DNA of 39,756 bases from Stutzerimonas stutzeri KOS6 (GCF_000307775.2 NZ_KK020676.1:1934898-1974653); one strand, 5' to 3'; shown: positions 27,199 through 35,030, numbered from the stretch's first letter. The notes: a model not told the origin generated them from the sequence alone. Translations and numbers: made by a program.

Positions 27199-27723
27199 AT
27201 GCTCACTCAAGAGCGACTGAAAGAAGTTCTGCACTACAACAAGCACGTTGGCGTTTTCACGTGGCGGGACAAGTCCAATCCCAGGACATACGGCAAAACT
27301 GCCGGTGTTGTGAATCGTGGGCGTGGATACATTACGATCGGCATCGATTACGAGCACTACACCGCACACCATCTCGTCTGGCTTTGGCATCACGGCTATA
27401 TGCCTGCAGGACAGATCGACCACATAGATGGTGACCGCTCAAACAACCTGCTGAGCAACCTGCGCGAAGTGTCGCAGGAGCAGAACTCAATGAATATGAA
27501 GCGCAACGCACTCAACACCAGCGGAGTGAAGGGCGTCCATTGGGACAATCAGAGGAAGCGTTGGGTTGCGGTGATAAAGAACAAGGAGCAGTACCTGTTC
27601 CGCAAGGCCTTCAAAAATCTTGAGGACGCAGAGCGAGAGATAAAGGCCGCTCGTGAAGCCTTGCATGGAGAGTTCACGAATCATGGCGTGCATCGGTACG
27701 AACTCGAAGAAGCGCTTGACTAG
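27199..27723 (+). CDS. HNH homing endonuclease with AP2 domain
   Basis: A 174-residue free-standing homing nuclease. The HNH_3 core is YTAHHLVWLWHHGYMPAGQI, DHIDGDRSNNLLSNLREVS; the AP2-type DNA-binding domain follows, GVKGVHWDNQRKRWVAVIKN and KNLEDAEREIKAAREALHG. AGGAG lies nine bases before the ATG. The gene has more A and T than its neighbours. It stands between the candidate Q gene and the late leader with its own ~100-base upstream region, so it was probably acquired by homing. Confidence 0.92.
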   Translation: MLTQERLKEVLHYNKHVGVFTWRDKSNPRTYGKTAGVVNRGRGYITIGIDYEHYTAHHLVWLWHHGYMPAGQIDHIDGDRSNNLLSNLREVSQEQNSMNMKRNALNTSGVKGVHWDNQRKRWVAVIKNKEQYLFRKAFKNLEDAEREIKAAREALHGEFTNHGVHRYELEEALD

Positions 27724-27762
27724 AGTAATAAAGTGATAGAAGATACGGCTATCTTTGTCATT

Positions 27763-27951
27763 TCACGCGTTGAGATGGCCGAGAGCAGGTGAGTGCGCAG
27801 GCTGATGCGCAAGTGTAAGACCTGATGGATTGCGGGAATCGTGGCCGGTAAAGTGAGTAAGCGCCCAGATGGCCACGGCGAGTCCAATAATAAGCGGCTG
27901 AAACCTTCGCCCCAGTGAAACTCTGGTGTCACTAAGGCCGCTAATAGTCAT
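27763..27951 (-). CDS. possible small leftward membrane protein
   Basis: A 62-residue frame with a basic N-terminus (SDTRVSLGRR) and one membrane segment (FQPLIIGLAVAIWALTHFTG). Orientation is opposite to all neighbours, no ribosome site is seen, and codon use is less GC-rich than in the phage genes. It is listed because the composition is that of a plausible membrane protein. Confidence 0.25.
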   Translation of the reverse strand: MTISGLSDTRVSLGRRFQPLIIGLAVAIWALTHFTGHDSRNPSGLTLAHQPAHSPALGHLNA

Positions 27952-28121
27952 GCCGGAGATCAGCACCGGCCACCTGCATTAAGTCAGCATGCGATGGGTT
28001 AAGAGAGGGTGGCGAAAGCCATCAAGCCGAAAGGCCCGGATCCTCTCTCCATGGGCTGGCCAGCGGGTCGCGACGACGCGGCCGCCGTCGAGCAACTGCA
28101 CCGTGAAGCGGTCGACGGGTT

Positions 28122-28240
28122 GAGACACGGCGAGGCGTGTGACCGAGGCAGCGTAATGGCCTCCCCGGATACGGTAACCGGAAATACAACCTCTGCATCT
28201 CTGATGCAGACCAGAGCCCTGACTTCGGTCGGGGCTTTTT
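28122..28240 (+). ncRNA. structured late-leader RNA candidate
   Basis: Consecutive hairpins: ACACG/CGTGT (28125-28140), GAGGC/GCCTC (28145-28163), TCTGCATC/GATGCAGA (28192-28210) and the terminator at 28216-28240. The 5' end was not found and may lie before 28000. It resembles the short terminated leader (6S RNA, tR') through which Q lets RNA polymerase pass in lambda. Confidence 0.45.
28216..28240 (+). terminator. intrinsic terminator in the late leader
   Basis: GCCCTGAC and GTCGGGGC form an 8-bp stem (one T-G pair) with a TTCG tetraloop, followed directly by TTTTT. It is one of the strongest rightward terminators in the window. Confidence 0.88.
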
Positions 28241-28462
28241 CGTTCTTAGGCCCACCCCGAGCACCACCGCGAAACGCCCGGATTTACTGGCGTGGCGGTG
28301 TGAGAACGGATGATTTAGGCCCATCTGCGCACCACCAGTTTCCGGGCATCGCAAACGGCAGCTTGAAGGGCTCGCCACCCTGCGCCCAACCCAATCCCCG
28401 GCCTGCTTGCGATCGGCTACGCGCCACACGCAGCACACTGCGCGACCTGATAACAGGTATCG

Positions 28463-28530
28463 CCCCGCAGACGTGCGGGGAATCGGGCTCTACACCTTTC
28501 GGCCTCGCCTAGTGCGGGGCTTTGTTATTT
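28463..28530 (+). terminator. second terminator with alternative pairing
   Basis: GCCTCGC/GCGGGGC (28502-28520) is followed by TTTGTTATTT, forming a terminator 12 bases before the next ribosome site. Upstream, CCCCGCA (28463-28469) pairs with TGCGGGG at 28474-28480, but the same TGCGGGG sequence recurs at 28513-28519 within the terminator, so two exclusive folds are possible. Confidence 0.7.
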
Positions 28531-28542
28531 CTGGAGCATCGC

Positions 28543-28893
28543 ATGACTCAGGATTACATCGGCACCAAGCAGATCACCGCATGGGAGCAGGACAAAGACG
28601 GCCAGTCCGGATATGCGGTGAAGTATGCCGACGGCTACGTGAGCTGGAGCCCGAGGGAGGTATTCGAGGCCGCTTATCTACCGATGGGTCATGTTGGGCA
28701 TTTGCCTCCGCACCAACAGCGAGTGATTGGCGAGAAGGTGCAGCTTGACGACAAGGTGCAAAAGCTCAACGGCTTCATCGGCACCGAGTTTTTCAAGACT
28801 CTGCCGGACGCCGAGCAAGATCGATTGCTTCGCCAAGCCATGTCCATGCGTGACTACGCAACAGTTCTGGAAGAGCGCATCGACGCCTTCTAA
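28543..28893 (+). CDS. conserved phage protein (SWSPxEVF domain)
   Basis: A 116-residue protein from ATG 28543 (GGAG six bases upstream). Residues 1-~48: IGTKQITAWEQDKDGQSGYA then VKYADGYVSWSPREVFEAAY, a module found in many tailed-phage proteins. Residues ~60-116: HQQRVIGEKVQLDDKVQKLN, then LPDAEQDRLLRQAMSMRDYA and LEERIDAF, a helical hairpin similar to the crAss001_48-related family. It is the first gene after the terminated leader. Function unknown; small helical-hairpin phage proteins include nucleotide sponges, but there is no direct evidence here. Confidence 0.7.
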   Translation: MTQDYIGTKQITAWEQDKDGQSGYAVKYADGYVSWSPREVFEAAYLPMGHVGHLPPHQQRVIGEKVQLDDKVQKLNGFIGTEFFKTLPDAEQDRLLRQAMSMRDYATVLEERIDAF

Positions 28894-28981
28894 CCCTATT
28901 CCGGCCCCGCGCCTGCCTCTTTGCCCTCAGGCGGATGGCAGCTGCGTGTGAGGCCGGACCAAACACCAACGAGACTCCACT

Positions 28982-29281
28982 ATGACCGACAGCCATCACG
29001 AGGCCGGACGCTCCGTGCCCGAAAGGGTCGGTGCTCTGGAGCAAGACATGCACCTGGTCAAGCACAGGCTTGATCGCTTCGACCGGCACCACGAAGACCT
29101 CCCGATGCGGGTGGGGCGCCTGGAGCTGATAGCACAGACACAATCCGAACTGCTCAAGTCCTTGGATGTGAACGTGCGGGAGATGGGCAAGAAGGTGATG
29201 TACGGCCTCGGCGCTGCCGGCGCGATCATTTCCGTGGTGCAGATCGTTGGGCCTCATCTGTTGAGAGCGGTCACGTCATGA
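28982..29281 (+). CDS. holin-associated coiled-coil membrane protein
   Basis: A 99-residue protein: a soluble coiled coil (VGALEQDMHLVKHRLDRFDR; LELIAQTQSELLKSL) followed by one C-terminal membrane helix (KVMYGLGAAGAIISVVQIVG). The topology is that of XhlA-like or hemolysin-type phage lysis accessory proteins. It overlaps the next, holin-like gene by four bases, supporting a joint lysis role. The ribosome site is weak. Confidence 0.68.
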   Translation: MTDSHHEAGRSVPERVGALEQDMHLVKHRLDRFDRHHEDLPMRVGRLELIAQTQSELLKSLDVNVREMGKKVMYGLGAAGAIISVVQIVGPHLLRAVTS

Positions 29282-29493
29282 ACCTGATTCCCGAATGGCG
29301 CAAGTGCTGGCGTCTCACCAGTGTGCAGCTCGCCATCCTCACCGCAGTGCTCAACGCAGCTGCAGGTGCATGGGTAGCGTTCGAGGGCCACATCAGCCCC
29401 GTCGCATGGGCCAGCGTGAACATGGTCCTCGGTGTGGCTATGGCTATCGCCCGGGTGGTGTCGCAGCCGAAGGTCACTGGAGAGCAGCAATGA
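29278..29493 (+). CDS. putative holin
   Basis: A 71-residue protein with two hydrophobic segments, residues ~16-36 (VQLAILTAVLNAAAGAWVAF) and ~41-60 (PVAWASVNMVLGVAMAIARV), short charged ends, and a PEWRKCWRLTSVQ start. This matches a small two-helix holin-like family encoded just before terminase genes in Pseudomonas phages (class II holin topology). Holins time lysis by opening the inner membrane. No endolysin gene is adjacent; it must be outside the window. Confidence 0.75.
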   Translation: MNLIPEWRKCWRLTSVQLAILTAVLNAAAGAWVAFEGHISPVAWASVNMVLGVAMAIARVVSQPKVTGEQQ

Positions 29494-29711
29494 AGCAGCA
29501 GCCACCATGGATTCATCGCGCAGGCGACGGCCGCGGTGTCCGCAAGGTGTTCCTTGATGGGGAAGAGATCAAGATGGCTGTCTTCGCCGACCAGAAGCGC
29601 GGAATCGTTGATCGCTATCGCCAGCCCTTGAAGATCCATAGCCGCGATGAGCGCCTCATTACTGAGCGCCTGCATGGTCGCGTGGAGGTTGTATGGCAAA
29701 CGTCCAGCTAG
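29490..29711 (+). CDS. conserved phage hypothetical protein
   Basis: A 73-residue protein, ATGA-coupled to the holin gene. GRGVRKVFLDGEEIKMAVFA, DQKRGIVDRYRQPLKIH and LHGRVEVVW form a compact beta-rich domain typical of a small phage family found between holin and terminase. Function unknown. Confidence 0.72.
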   Translation: MKQQPPWIHRAGDGRGVRKVFLDGEEIKMAVFADQKRGIVDRYRQPLKIHSRDERLITERLHGRVEVVWQTSS

Positions 29712-29860
29712 TGGCCGTCGTCAAGATTCGCTGGTGGCTGCGCCTGTATCTCGCCGGAGTGGTTGCAGCCTCTCGCATCACTGGACTTGGCCCGGATTGG
29801 CAAAAGGTCAGTCAGTGGATTCGGCGCGGCACAGTGATTCGCTTCAAGGCGGCACAGTGA
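29693..29860 (+). CDS. small basic protein with hydrophobic start
   Basis: A 55-residue protein: MANVQLVAVVKIRWWLRLYL, AGVVAASRITGLGPDW, then WIRRGTVIRFKAA. The first 30 residues are hydrophobic and basic, so it may attach to or cross the membrane. It overlaps the previous gene by 19 bases and the next by four. Similar genes precede terminase in related phages. Confidence 0.6.
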   Translation: MANVQLVAVVKIRWWLRLYLAGVVAASRITGLGPDWQKVSQWIRRGTVIRFKAAQ

Positions 29861-29952
29861 AACGCCTCCACGCCATCCTCATCATCACCTGGCTAGGCAT
29901 CTGCATCGCCTGCCTCTGTGCAGGGGAAATGGGGGAAGCGGCTAGACGGTGA
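29857..29952 (+). CDS. membrane micro-protein before terminase
   Basis: A 31-residue protein starting with GTG in a GTGA overlap: MKRLHAILIITWLGICIACL then a short charged end. One membrane helix. Two Cys residues follow Ala and Leu but no strong lipobox is present. It lies in the lysis-like cluster and could be a spanin-like or regulatory peptide; unproven. Confidence 0.5.
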   Translation: MKRLHAILIITWLGICIACLCAGEMGEAARR

Positions 29953-29977
29953 TGGAAACGCAATAGAGGTTCCTCGC

Positions 29978-30451
29978 ATGAGCTTAACCCTGAAGCAGGA
30001 GGCCTTTTGCTCGGCCTACCTGGAGACGGGGAATGCCAGCGAGGCCTACCGAAGGGCGTACAACGCCGAGAACATGAAGGCCGGCACCATTGCGGTGAAG
30101 GCCAGCGAGCTACTGGCGAACGGTAAGGTCGCGGTAAGACTGGCTGAGATGCGCCAGGCAGTTGCAGAGCGCAACCAGATCACGGTCGATGACCTGCTGC
30201 GTGAACTGGAAGAGGCCCGCGTTAAAGCGCTGAGCTGCGAGAACCCCCAGTCATCTGCAGCGGTAAGCGCCACCCTCGGTAAGGCCAAGCTGCTCGGCCT
30301 AGATCGCCCAGATCTGAGTCTTGATCTTGAAGCAAAGCGCCTAGGAATCGAAAAGCTGCGCCGCGAACTGGAAGACCCGAATCAGGGCTTGCCTGAGCCG
30401 AAGCAAGTCATCATCGGGGTGGAAGATGCAAGCGACCCTGAAGCTGAATAA
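29978..30451 (+). CDS. terS: terminase small subunit
   Basis: A 157-residue protein from ATG 29978 (GAGG eight bases upstream). The N-terminal helix-turn-helix MSLTLKQEAFCSAYLETGNA, SEAYRRAYNAENM, then VKASELLANGKVAVRLAEMR is characteristic of the Terminase_2 family. Residues ~60-130 are the oligomerisation helices. TerS rings recognise the pac or cos site and load the large subunit. It overlaps terL by 26 bases. Confidence 0.93.
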   Translation: MSLTLKQEAFCSAYLETGNASEAYRRAYNAENMKAGTIAVKASELLANGKVAVRLAEMRQAVAERNQITVDDLLRELEEARVKALSCENPQSSAAVSATLGKAKLLGLDRPDLSLDLEAKRLGIEKLRRELEDPNQGLPEPKQVIIGVEDASDPEAE

Positions 30452-31709
30452 GCCGCAGTTCGAATTCATCAGCCACCCGAAGAAGTTCTCTGCGTTCGTT
30501 GGTGGGTATCGAAGCGGCAAGACGTTCGTAGGCTGCGTGCGGCTGTGTATCAACGCACTGGAGCACCCTGGCATTCCGCAGGGCTACTTCGCGCCGACCT
30601 ATCCGCAAATCGCGGACATCTTCTACGACACGATCCCGGGCGTTGCTGAGGCCTTCGGGCTGTTCGCCGACATCGTGCCGAGCAACAAACGTGTGCATCT
30701 TCGCGACTCGAAAGGCCGCTGCCTGTCGACGATCGTCTGCAAGAGCATGGAGCACCCTGGCCGCATCGTCGGCTTCAACATCGCGCACGCACTGGTCGAC
30801 GAGATCGACTGTATGCCGATCAAGAAGGCCGACAGCGCCTGGAAGAAGATCATTGCCCGTATGTCTACCGTCTGGCCGACCCGCGGAGAGAACACCATCG
30901 ACGTGACGACCACGCCGGAGGGGTTCAACTGGGTATATCGCAAATTCGTCAAGGAGCTGGCCGCAAACCCAAGCCAGCGCCCGCTGTACGGCATCGTCCA
31001 TGCCAGCACACGGCAGAACGCGAAGAACCTGCCGAAGGACTACATCCCGTCGCTGCGTGAGTCGTACCCGGCCAATCTGGTCGACGCCTACATTGACGGC
31101 CAGTTCGTCAACCTGGTCAGCGGATCGGTCTATCCGAACTTCTGCCGGCGGCTAAATCACACCGACGAGACGATTCGGCCGGGTGAGGAGCTGCATGTCG
31201 GGATGGACTTCAACATCAATCGGATGGCGGCCTGCGTGTTCGTCATTCGTGACGGTGAGCCGCGGCAACTTGATGAACTGACCAGCCTATTCGATACGCC
31301 GGCAATGATCGCTGCGCTACTTGAGCGATTCCCCGGCCACAAGATCACCGTGTACCCGGACGCCAGCGGTAAGAACCGCAAGAGCGTCAACGGCAGCGAA
31401 TCGGATCACAGCTTGCTCAGGCAGGCCGGCTTCACGGTCCGCGTCAACCCGGCAAACCCGATGGTTCGTGACCGCGTTCTGGCCGTTAACGCCATGTTCC
31501 TCAATGGCGACGGTGTGCGGCGACTCAAGATCAACACCGACAAATGCCCGGTCACCACCCAGGTGCTCGAGCAGCAGGCATACAACGAGCACGGAGAGCC
31601 CAACAAGGACGGCACGGAAGACCCGGCCGATGCCTTCGGGTACTTCGTCGTTCACCGCTTCCCAATCATAAAACCGGCCAAGCCGCAGACAAAATCACTA
31701 CGGATGTAA
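30426..31709 (+). CDS. terL: terminase large subunit
   Basis: A 427-residue packaging motor. ATPase: Walker A GGYRSGKT at 26-33, Walker B LVDEID at 123-128 with catalytic Glu, and a coupling TTTPEG at 161-166. Nuclease (RNase H fold): D261 in GMDFNINRM, D312 in YPDASG and D402 in EDPADAFGY. The layout and length match Sf6 gp2/Terminase_6-type enzymes. It translocates DNA into the procapsid and cuts it. The sequence suggests headful or cos packaging but cannot decide between them. Confidence 0.97.
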   Translation: MQATLKLNKPQFEFISHPKKFSAFVGGYRSGKTFVGCVRLCINALEHPGIPQGYFAPTYPQIADIFYDTIPGVAEAFGLFADIVPSNKRVHLRDSKGRCLSTIVCKSMEHPGRIVGFNIAHALVDEIDCMPIKKADSAWKKIIARMSTVWPTRGENTIDVTTTPEGFNWVYRKFVKELAANPSQRPLYGIVHASTRQNAKNLPKDYIPSLRESYPANLVDAYIDGQFVNLVSGSVYPNFCRRLNHTDETIRPGEELHVGMDFNINRMAACVFVIRDGEPRQLDELTSLFDTPAMIAALLERFPGHKITVYPDASGKNRKSVNGSESDHSLLRQAGFTVRVNPANPMVRDRVLAVNAMFLNGDGVRRLKINTDKCPVTTQVLEQQAYNEHGEPNKDGTEDPADAFGYFVVHRFPIIKPAKPQTKSLRM

Positions 31710-31714
31710 CGCCA

Positions 31715-33067
31715 ATGAGCAACGACCCAAGCCAAACGATCCCGGCCGTGGACGCCATGCGCGAGGATTGGGCCATCGTTGCGCCGCTGATGGGCGGCAC
31801 GAAGGCTATGCGGGCCGCCGGGCGTGCTCTGCTGCCTCAGTACCCGGCCGAAGAGGACGACACCTATAAGGAGCGCCTGCGCCTCTCCACGCTGCTGCCG
31901 GCCTACGCCGAGACGGTCAACAACATGACCTCGCGGGTGTTCGCTGAGCCTCTGCAGCTGGGCGACGACGTTCCTGACCGCCTGGCTGAACTGTGCGAGG
32001 ACATCGACCTTGCCGGCAACGACCTCAACAGCTGGTCGGTTGACCTGTTCCGCCACGCGCTGAGCCATGGCCTCTGTCACGTGCTGGTTGAGTACCCGCG
32101 TGCTGAAGGGCTCCGCACTCGCGCAGACGAGATCGCTGCAGGTGTTCGCCCATACGCCGTGATGATCCGCCCCGAGCAGGTGCTGGGATGGCGCGTCGAG
32201 GCCGGCAAGCTCGTGCAGTTCCGCTACATGGAGTCGATAGAGGAGGCAGACGGCGAGTTCGGCGTGAAGTCTGTCGCCCAGGTGCGAGTCCTGGAGCCTG
32301 GCGTGTGGCGCACCTACCGCAAGGCCGACAATGGCGGTGCATGGGTGCAGCACGACGAAGGCGCTACCAGCCTTGCCTATGTCCCGCTGGTGACCTTCTA
32401 CACCGGACGCACGGGCTACATGACGGCTCGCCCGTCGCTGATCGAGCTGGCACACCTCAACGTCAAGCACTGGCAGTCCCAGAGCGATCAGGACAACCTC
32501 CTGCACGTCGCCCGCGTGCCGCTGCTGTTCATGTTCACCGATGACGAGCAGTTCCAGCTGGTCATCAGCTCCGGCAGCGCGACCCGCATGCCGAAGGACG
32601 GCGACGCGAAGTACGTCGAGCACACCGGTGCCGCGATCAATGCAGGCCGCGAGGCGCTGCAAGACCTGATCGAAGAAATGCGCATGGCCGGCGCCAAGCT
32701 GCTGCAGAAAGACAAGCAGCAGACCAAAACGGCGACCCAGGCGAACGAAGAGGCAGCGCAAGAGCTGTCCCCGCTGGCTCGCATGGCCAACCAGTTTGCA
32801 GATGCAATCGCGCAGATGCTGCAGATCATGGCCGACTACCTCGCCCTGGGTGACGGTGGCACGGTCGAGGTGCGCGGAAACTTCGATCAGGACTGGGCGC
32901 CGGAAGTATCGGTTCCGCAACTGCTGCAGATGGCAAACTCCGGCAAGCTCAGCGACGAAACCCTGTTCGCTGAGATGCAGCGCCGCAACATCATCAGCGA
33001 TGAGTACGACTGGGCGGACGAGCTGGAGCGAATACAGAATCAAGGGCCGGCCCTTGGGGGGATGTGA
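31715..33067 (+). CDS. portal protein (DUF4055 type)
   Basis: A 450-residue protein from ATG 31715, the first start after terL. The conserved parts of the DUF4055 portal-like family are visible: YKERLRLSTLLPAYAETVNN, SRVFAEPLQL, ALSHGLCHVLVEYPR, PEQVLGWRVEAGK, LAHLNVKHWQSQSDQDNLLH, VPLLFMF. The C-terminal third is helical. Twelve copies would form the DNA entry ring. It overlaps the next start by one base (TGATG). The ribosome site is weak, so translation may be coupled to terL. Confidence 0.9.
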   Translation: MSNDPSQTIPAVDAMREDWAIVAPLMGGTKAMRAAGRALLPQYPAEEDDTYKERLRLSTLLPAYAETVNNMTSRVFAEPLQLGDDVPDRLAELCEDIDLAGNDLNSWSVDLFRHALSHGLCHVLVEYPRAEGLRTRADEIAAGVRPYAVMIRPEQVLGWRVEAGKLVQFRYMESIEEADGEFGVKSVAQVRVLEPGVWRTYRKADNGGAWVQHDEGATSLAYVPLVTFYTGRTGYMTARPSLIELAHLNVKHWQSQSDQDNLLHVARVPLLFMFTDDEQFQLVISSGSATRMPKDGDAKYVEHTGAAINAGREALQDLIEEMRMAGAKLLQKDKQQTKTATQANEEAAQELSPLARMANQFADAIAQMLQIMADYLALGDGGTVEVRGNFDQDWAPEVSVPQLLQMANSGKLSDETLFAEMQRRNIISDEYDWADELERIQNQGPALGGM

Positions 33068-34152
33068 TGGCAACGGCGAATGACAAGATCGTCGACGCAG
33101 CGATCAGCCATCAGATCGGGCTGCAGCGCTACGGAACCGGGGTGGTTCGGCGCGTAATGGCGATCCTGAATCGAGTCGACGCCGACCTGTTTGCTCAGAT
33201 GGTCATCGCCCTTGAGAAGATGCCGCCCGAGTCATTCACCGTGCAGCGCCTTGATCAGCTGCTTGTCGAGGTCAATAGGCTGAATGCCGAGGCGTACAGG
33301 GCCGCTGGAGAGGAGCTAGACAATGCCCTGCTAGAGCTGGCCGGCTATGAGGCTAGTTATCAGCACAAGATGCTGCAGAGCGTCCTGCCTGCCCAGGTTG
33401 CCGAGGCCCTTACATTGGCCACGGTGCCGGCGAATCAGGCTTACGCCGCAGCAATGGCCAGGCCATTTCAGGGCAAGCTGCTTCGCGAAGCCTTAAAGGA
33501 CGTGGAAGCCGCTAAGGCAATCCGCATTCGTGATGCAATCCGGATGGGGTTTGTCGAGGGCGAGACGATCAGTCAGATGGTTCGCCGGCTGCGTGGCACG
33601 CGCACCAATGGCTACGCTGACGGACTGCTGGAGATCGACCGGCGCGGCGCTGAGGCTTTGGTGCGTACCGCAGTCAACCATACCGCCAACTATGCCCGCC
33701 AGGCGGTGTTCGAGGCAAATGCCGACATCGTGAGAGAGTGGCTTTTTTTGGCGACCCTCGACGGGAGAACCAGCGCTTCATGTCGCGCCCTATCGCAGAA
33801 GACGTTCAAGATTGGAACAGGGCCGCAGCCCCCCAGGCACTGGAATTGCCGCAGCACCTCGGTTCCCGTGCTCAAATCGGCATGGGAGGCTCTGGGGCTG
33901 AGCAAGGACGAGATAACCATCGCCGATCAAGCGAGTATGGACGGGCAAATTCCTGGCGACATCAGTTATGGGCAATGGCTGAAAGGGAAACCCGCAGGCT
34001 TTCAGGACGAGATATTAGGCCCGGTCAGAGGGAAGTTGTTCAGGGATGGCGGCCTGGAGCTTGACCGATTTGTTGATCGTAATGGGAAGGAGTATACGAT
34101 TGCCGAGCTCAGGAAAAGAGATTCCGAAGCGTTCGGAAAAACAGGGCTATAA
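33067..34152 (+). CDS. MuF-like minor head protein
   Basis: A 361-residue head morphogenesis protein from ATG 33067 (GGGGGG five bases upstream; a GTG one codon earlier is possible). Residues ~195-280 hold the Phage_Mu_F signature: EALVRTAVNHTANYARQAVF, WLFLATLDGRTSASCRALSQ, FKIGTGPQPPRHWNCRSTSV. The protein is packaged with or attached to the portal. Some MuF proteins carry C-terminal toxins; here the ~80-residue C-terminus is short (ISYGQWLKGKPAGFQDEILG) with no toxin domain recognised. Confidence 0.93.
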   Translation: MATANDKIVDAAISHQIGLQRYGTGVVRRVMAILNRVDADLFAQMVIALEKMPPESFTVQRLDQLLVEVNRLNAEAYRAAGEELDNALLELAGYEASYQHKMLQSVLPAQVAEALTLATVPANQAYAAAMARPFQGKLLREALKDVEAAKAIRIRDAIRMGFVEGETISQMVRRLRGTRTNGYADGLLEIDRRGAEALVRTAVNHTANYARQAVFEANADIVREWLFLATLDGRTSASCRALSQKTFKIGTGPQPPRHWNCRSTSVPVLKSAWEALGLSKDEITIADQASMDGQIPGDISYGQWLKGKPAGFQDEILGPVRGKLFRDGGLELDRFVDRNGKEYTIAELRKRDSEAFGKTGL

Positions 34153-34155
34153 CGC

Positions 34156-34161
34156 TATAAT
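34156..34161 (+). promoter_or_regulatory. TATAAT box upstream of the GIY-YIG gene
   Basis: A perfect -10 hexamer begins three bases after the MuF stop codon. The -35 region (TTCGGA at 34132-34137) is weak. With the similar box at 27100 it suggests that the homing genes bring or use their own promoters. Confidence 0.38.
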
Positions 34162-34164
34162 GAC

Positions 34165-34197
34165 GAAGCCCGGAGTGCGCTAACACTGCCGGGCTTC
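34165..34197 (+). promoter_or_regulatory. long stem-loop before the GIY-YIG gene
   Basis: GAAGCCCGG and CCGGGCTTC pair perfectly and continue through AGTG/CACT past one bulged G, giving a 13-bp stem with a 6-base loop. No T-run follows, so it is more likely an mRNA end-stabilising or processing structure, or the remnant of a terminator separated by insertion. Confidence 0.55.
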
Positions 34198-34226
34198 TAA
34201 CCAAGCCAACCTGTTCGGAGGTCAAC

Positions 34227-35003
34227 GTGGCTGACAGCATTCTATCCGGTTCCGGGATTTACGCCATACGCAACAAGCAGAGCCAAAAGTCCTACATAGG
34301 CTCCGCTGTAAATATTGATCGCAGACTTAAAGAGCATCGGCAGAGGTTGAAGGCTGGCGCCCACCATTCCCCGAAGCTACAAAGAGCATGGGCTAAGTAT
34401 GGCGAAGATTGTTTTGAGTTCGTCCTGCTTGAGCGAGTTGAGATCAACGACCTGATAGCTCGTGAGCAGTTCTGGATGGATCATCACGGATCAGCCTTGC
34501 ATGGTTACAACGTATGCCCTGTGGCTGGAAGCATCCTTGGCGTGAAAAGATCTGCTGAGACGCGCGCAAAAATGTCAGCGTCTCAGGCCCGCAGGGTGTT
34601 TGCTCCGCTATCTGATGAACACAAGAAGAGTATCTCGTTAGCCCTGAAGGGGCGAAGCAAATCCCCAGATACGAGAGCCAAGCTTTCAGCGGCGCATAAA
34701 GGGAAGACCGTTTCTGCTGAAACAAGAGCAAAGCTTTCTGCTGCCACCCTTGGGATGAAGCACACAGAGGAAGCCAAGAGCCGAATAGGTGCTGCGGCTA
34801 AGGGGCGAGTTAAGTCTGAGGCTGAGAGGGCAAACATTTCAGCTGCTAGGGTTGGGAGAATATTTGGCCCTCTAACAGAAGAGCACAAGCGAAACATATC
34901 CAAGGCCAGTAAAGGCCGAAAGCAAACACCAGAAAGCGTAGCCAAGCGCGTCGCAACTAGAAAGCGAAATGCTCTTGCGAAGCAGGCGATGCAAGCTGCT
35001 TAA
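34227..35003 (+). CDS. GIY-YIG homing endonuclease with NUMOD3 repeats
   Basis: A 258-residue nuclease starting at GTG 34227 (GGAGG five bases upstream). Catalytic GIY-YIG domain, residues 8-96: GIY at 10-12, YIG at 23-25, R32/R33, E80 and N95. Residues ~105-250 hold about eight copies of a short DNA-binding repeat (NUMOD3 type) such as SAETRAKLSAATLG, SPDTRAKLSAAHKGK and TEEHKRNISKASKGR. It is of the Seg/I-TevI-like free-standing kind and uses more AGA/AGG and AT-ending codons than its neighbours. It lies between two conserved head genes, so it is a homing insertion. Confidence 0.95.
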   Translation: MADSILSGSGIYAIRNKQSQKSYIGSAVNIDRRLKEHRQRLKAGAHHSPKLQRAWAKYGEDCFEFVLLERVEINDLIAREQFWMDHHGSALHGYNVCPVAGSILGVKRSAETRAKMSASQARRVFAPLSDEHKKSISLALKGRSKSPDTRAKLSAAHKGKTVSAETRAKLSAATLGMKHTEEAKSRIGAAAKGRVKSEAERANISAARVGRIFGPLTEEHKRNISKASKGRKQTPESVAKRVATRKRNALAKQAMQAA

Positions 35004-35008
35004 GCGAT

Positions 35009-35030
35009 AGGCTGCGTCAACCAATAACGC
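35009..35030 (+). promoter_or_regulatory. stem-loop after the GIY-YIG gene
   Basis: GCTGCGT and ACGCAGC, a perfect 7-bp stem around a ~9-base loop, lie just past the GIY-YIG stop. No T-run follows; possibly an mRNA 3'-end structure. Confidence 0.4.

Larger units (their letters stand above)
27724..28542. other. late control region, mostly non-coding
   Basis: About 820 bases between the HNH gene and the first late gene. It contains a possible short leftward gene (27763-27951), a run of hairpins ending in a strong terminator (28240), and a second terminator pair (28463-28530). The rightward GTG-started frame at 28009-28512 crosses both terminators and is not believed to be a gene. Confidence 0.6.

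Noticed and set aside
28100..28210. tRNA gene in the late leader
   Set aside because: Hairpins are present, but there is no GGTTCRA T-loop, no acceptor stem pairing and no anticodon arm of the right size.
28009..28512. A GTG-started rightward frame of 167 codons
   Set aside because: It runs through a UUCG-loop terminator with a T-run and a second terminator, and its predicted protein is low in order and without motifs.
31652..33073. A 473-codon open frame antisense to the portal gene
   Set aside because: Long antisense frames are expected opposite GC-rich genes with GC-ending codons; the portal frame has clear family motifs.
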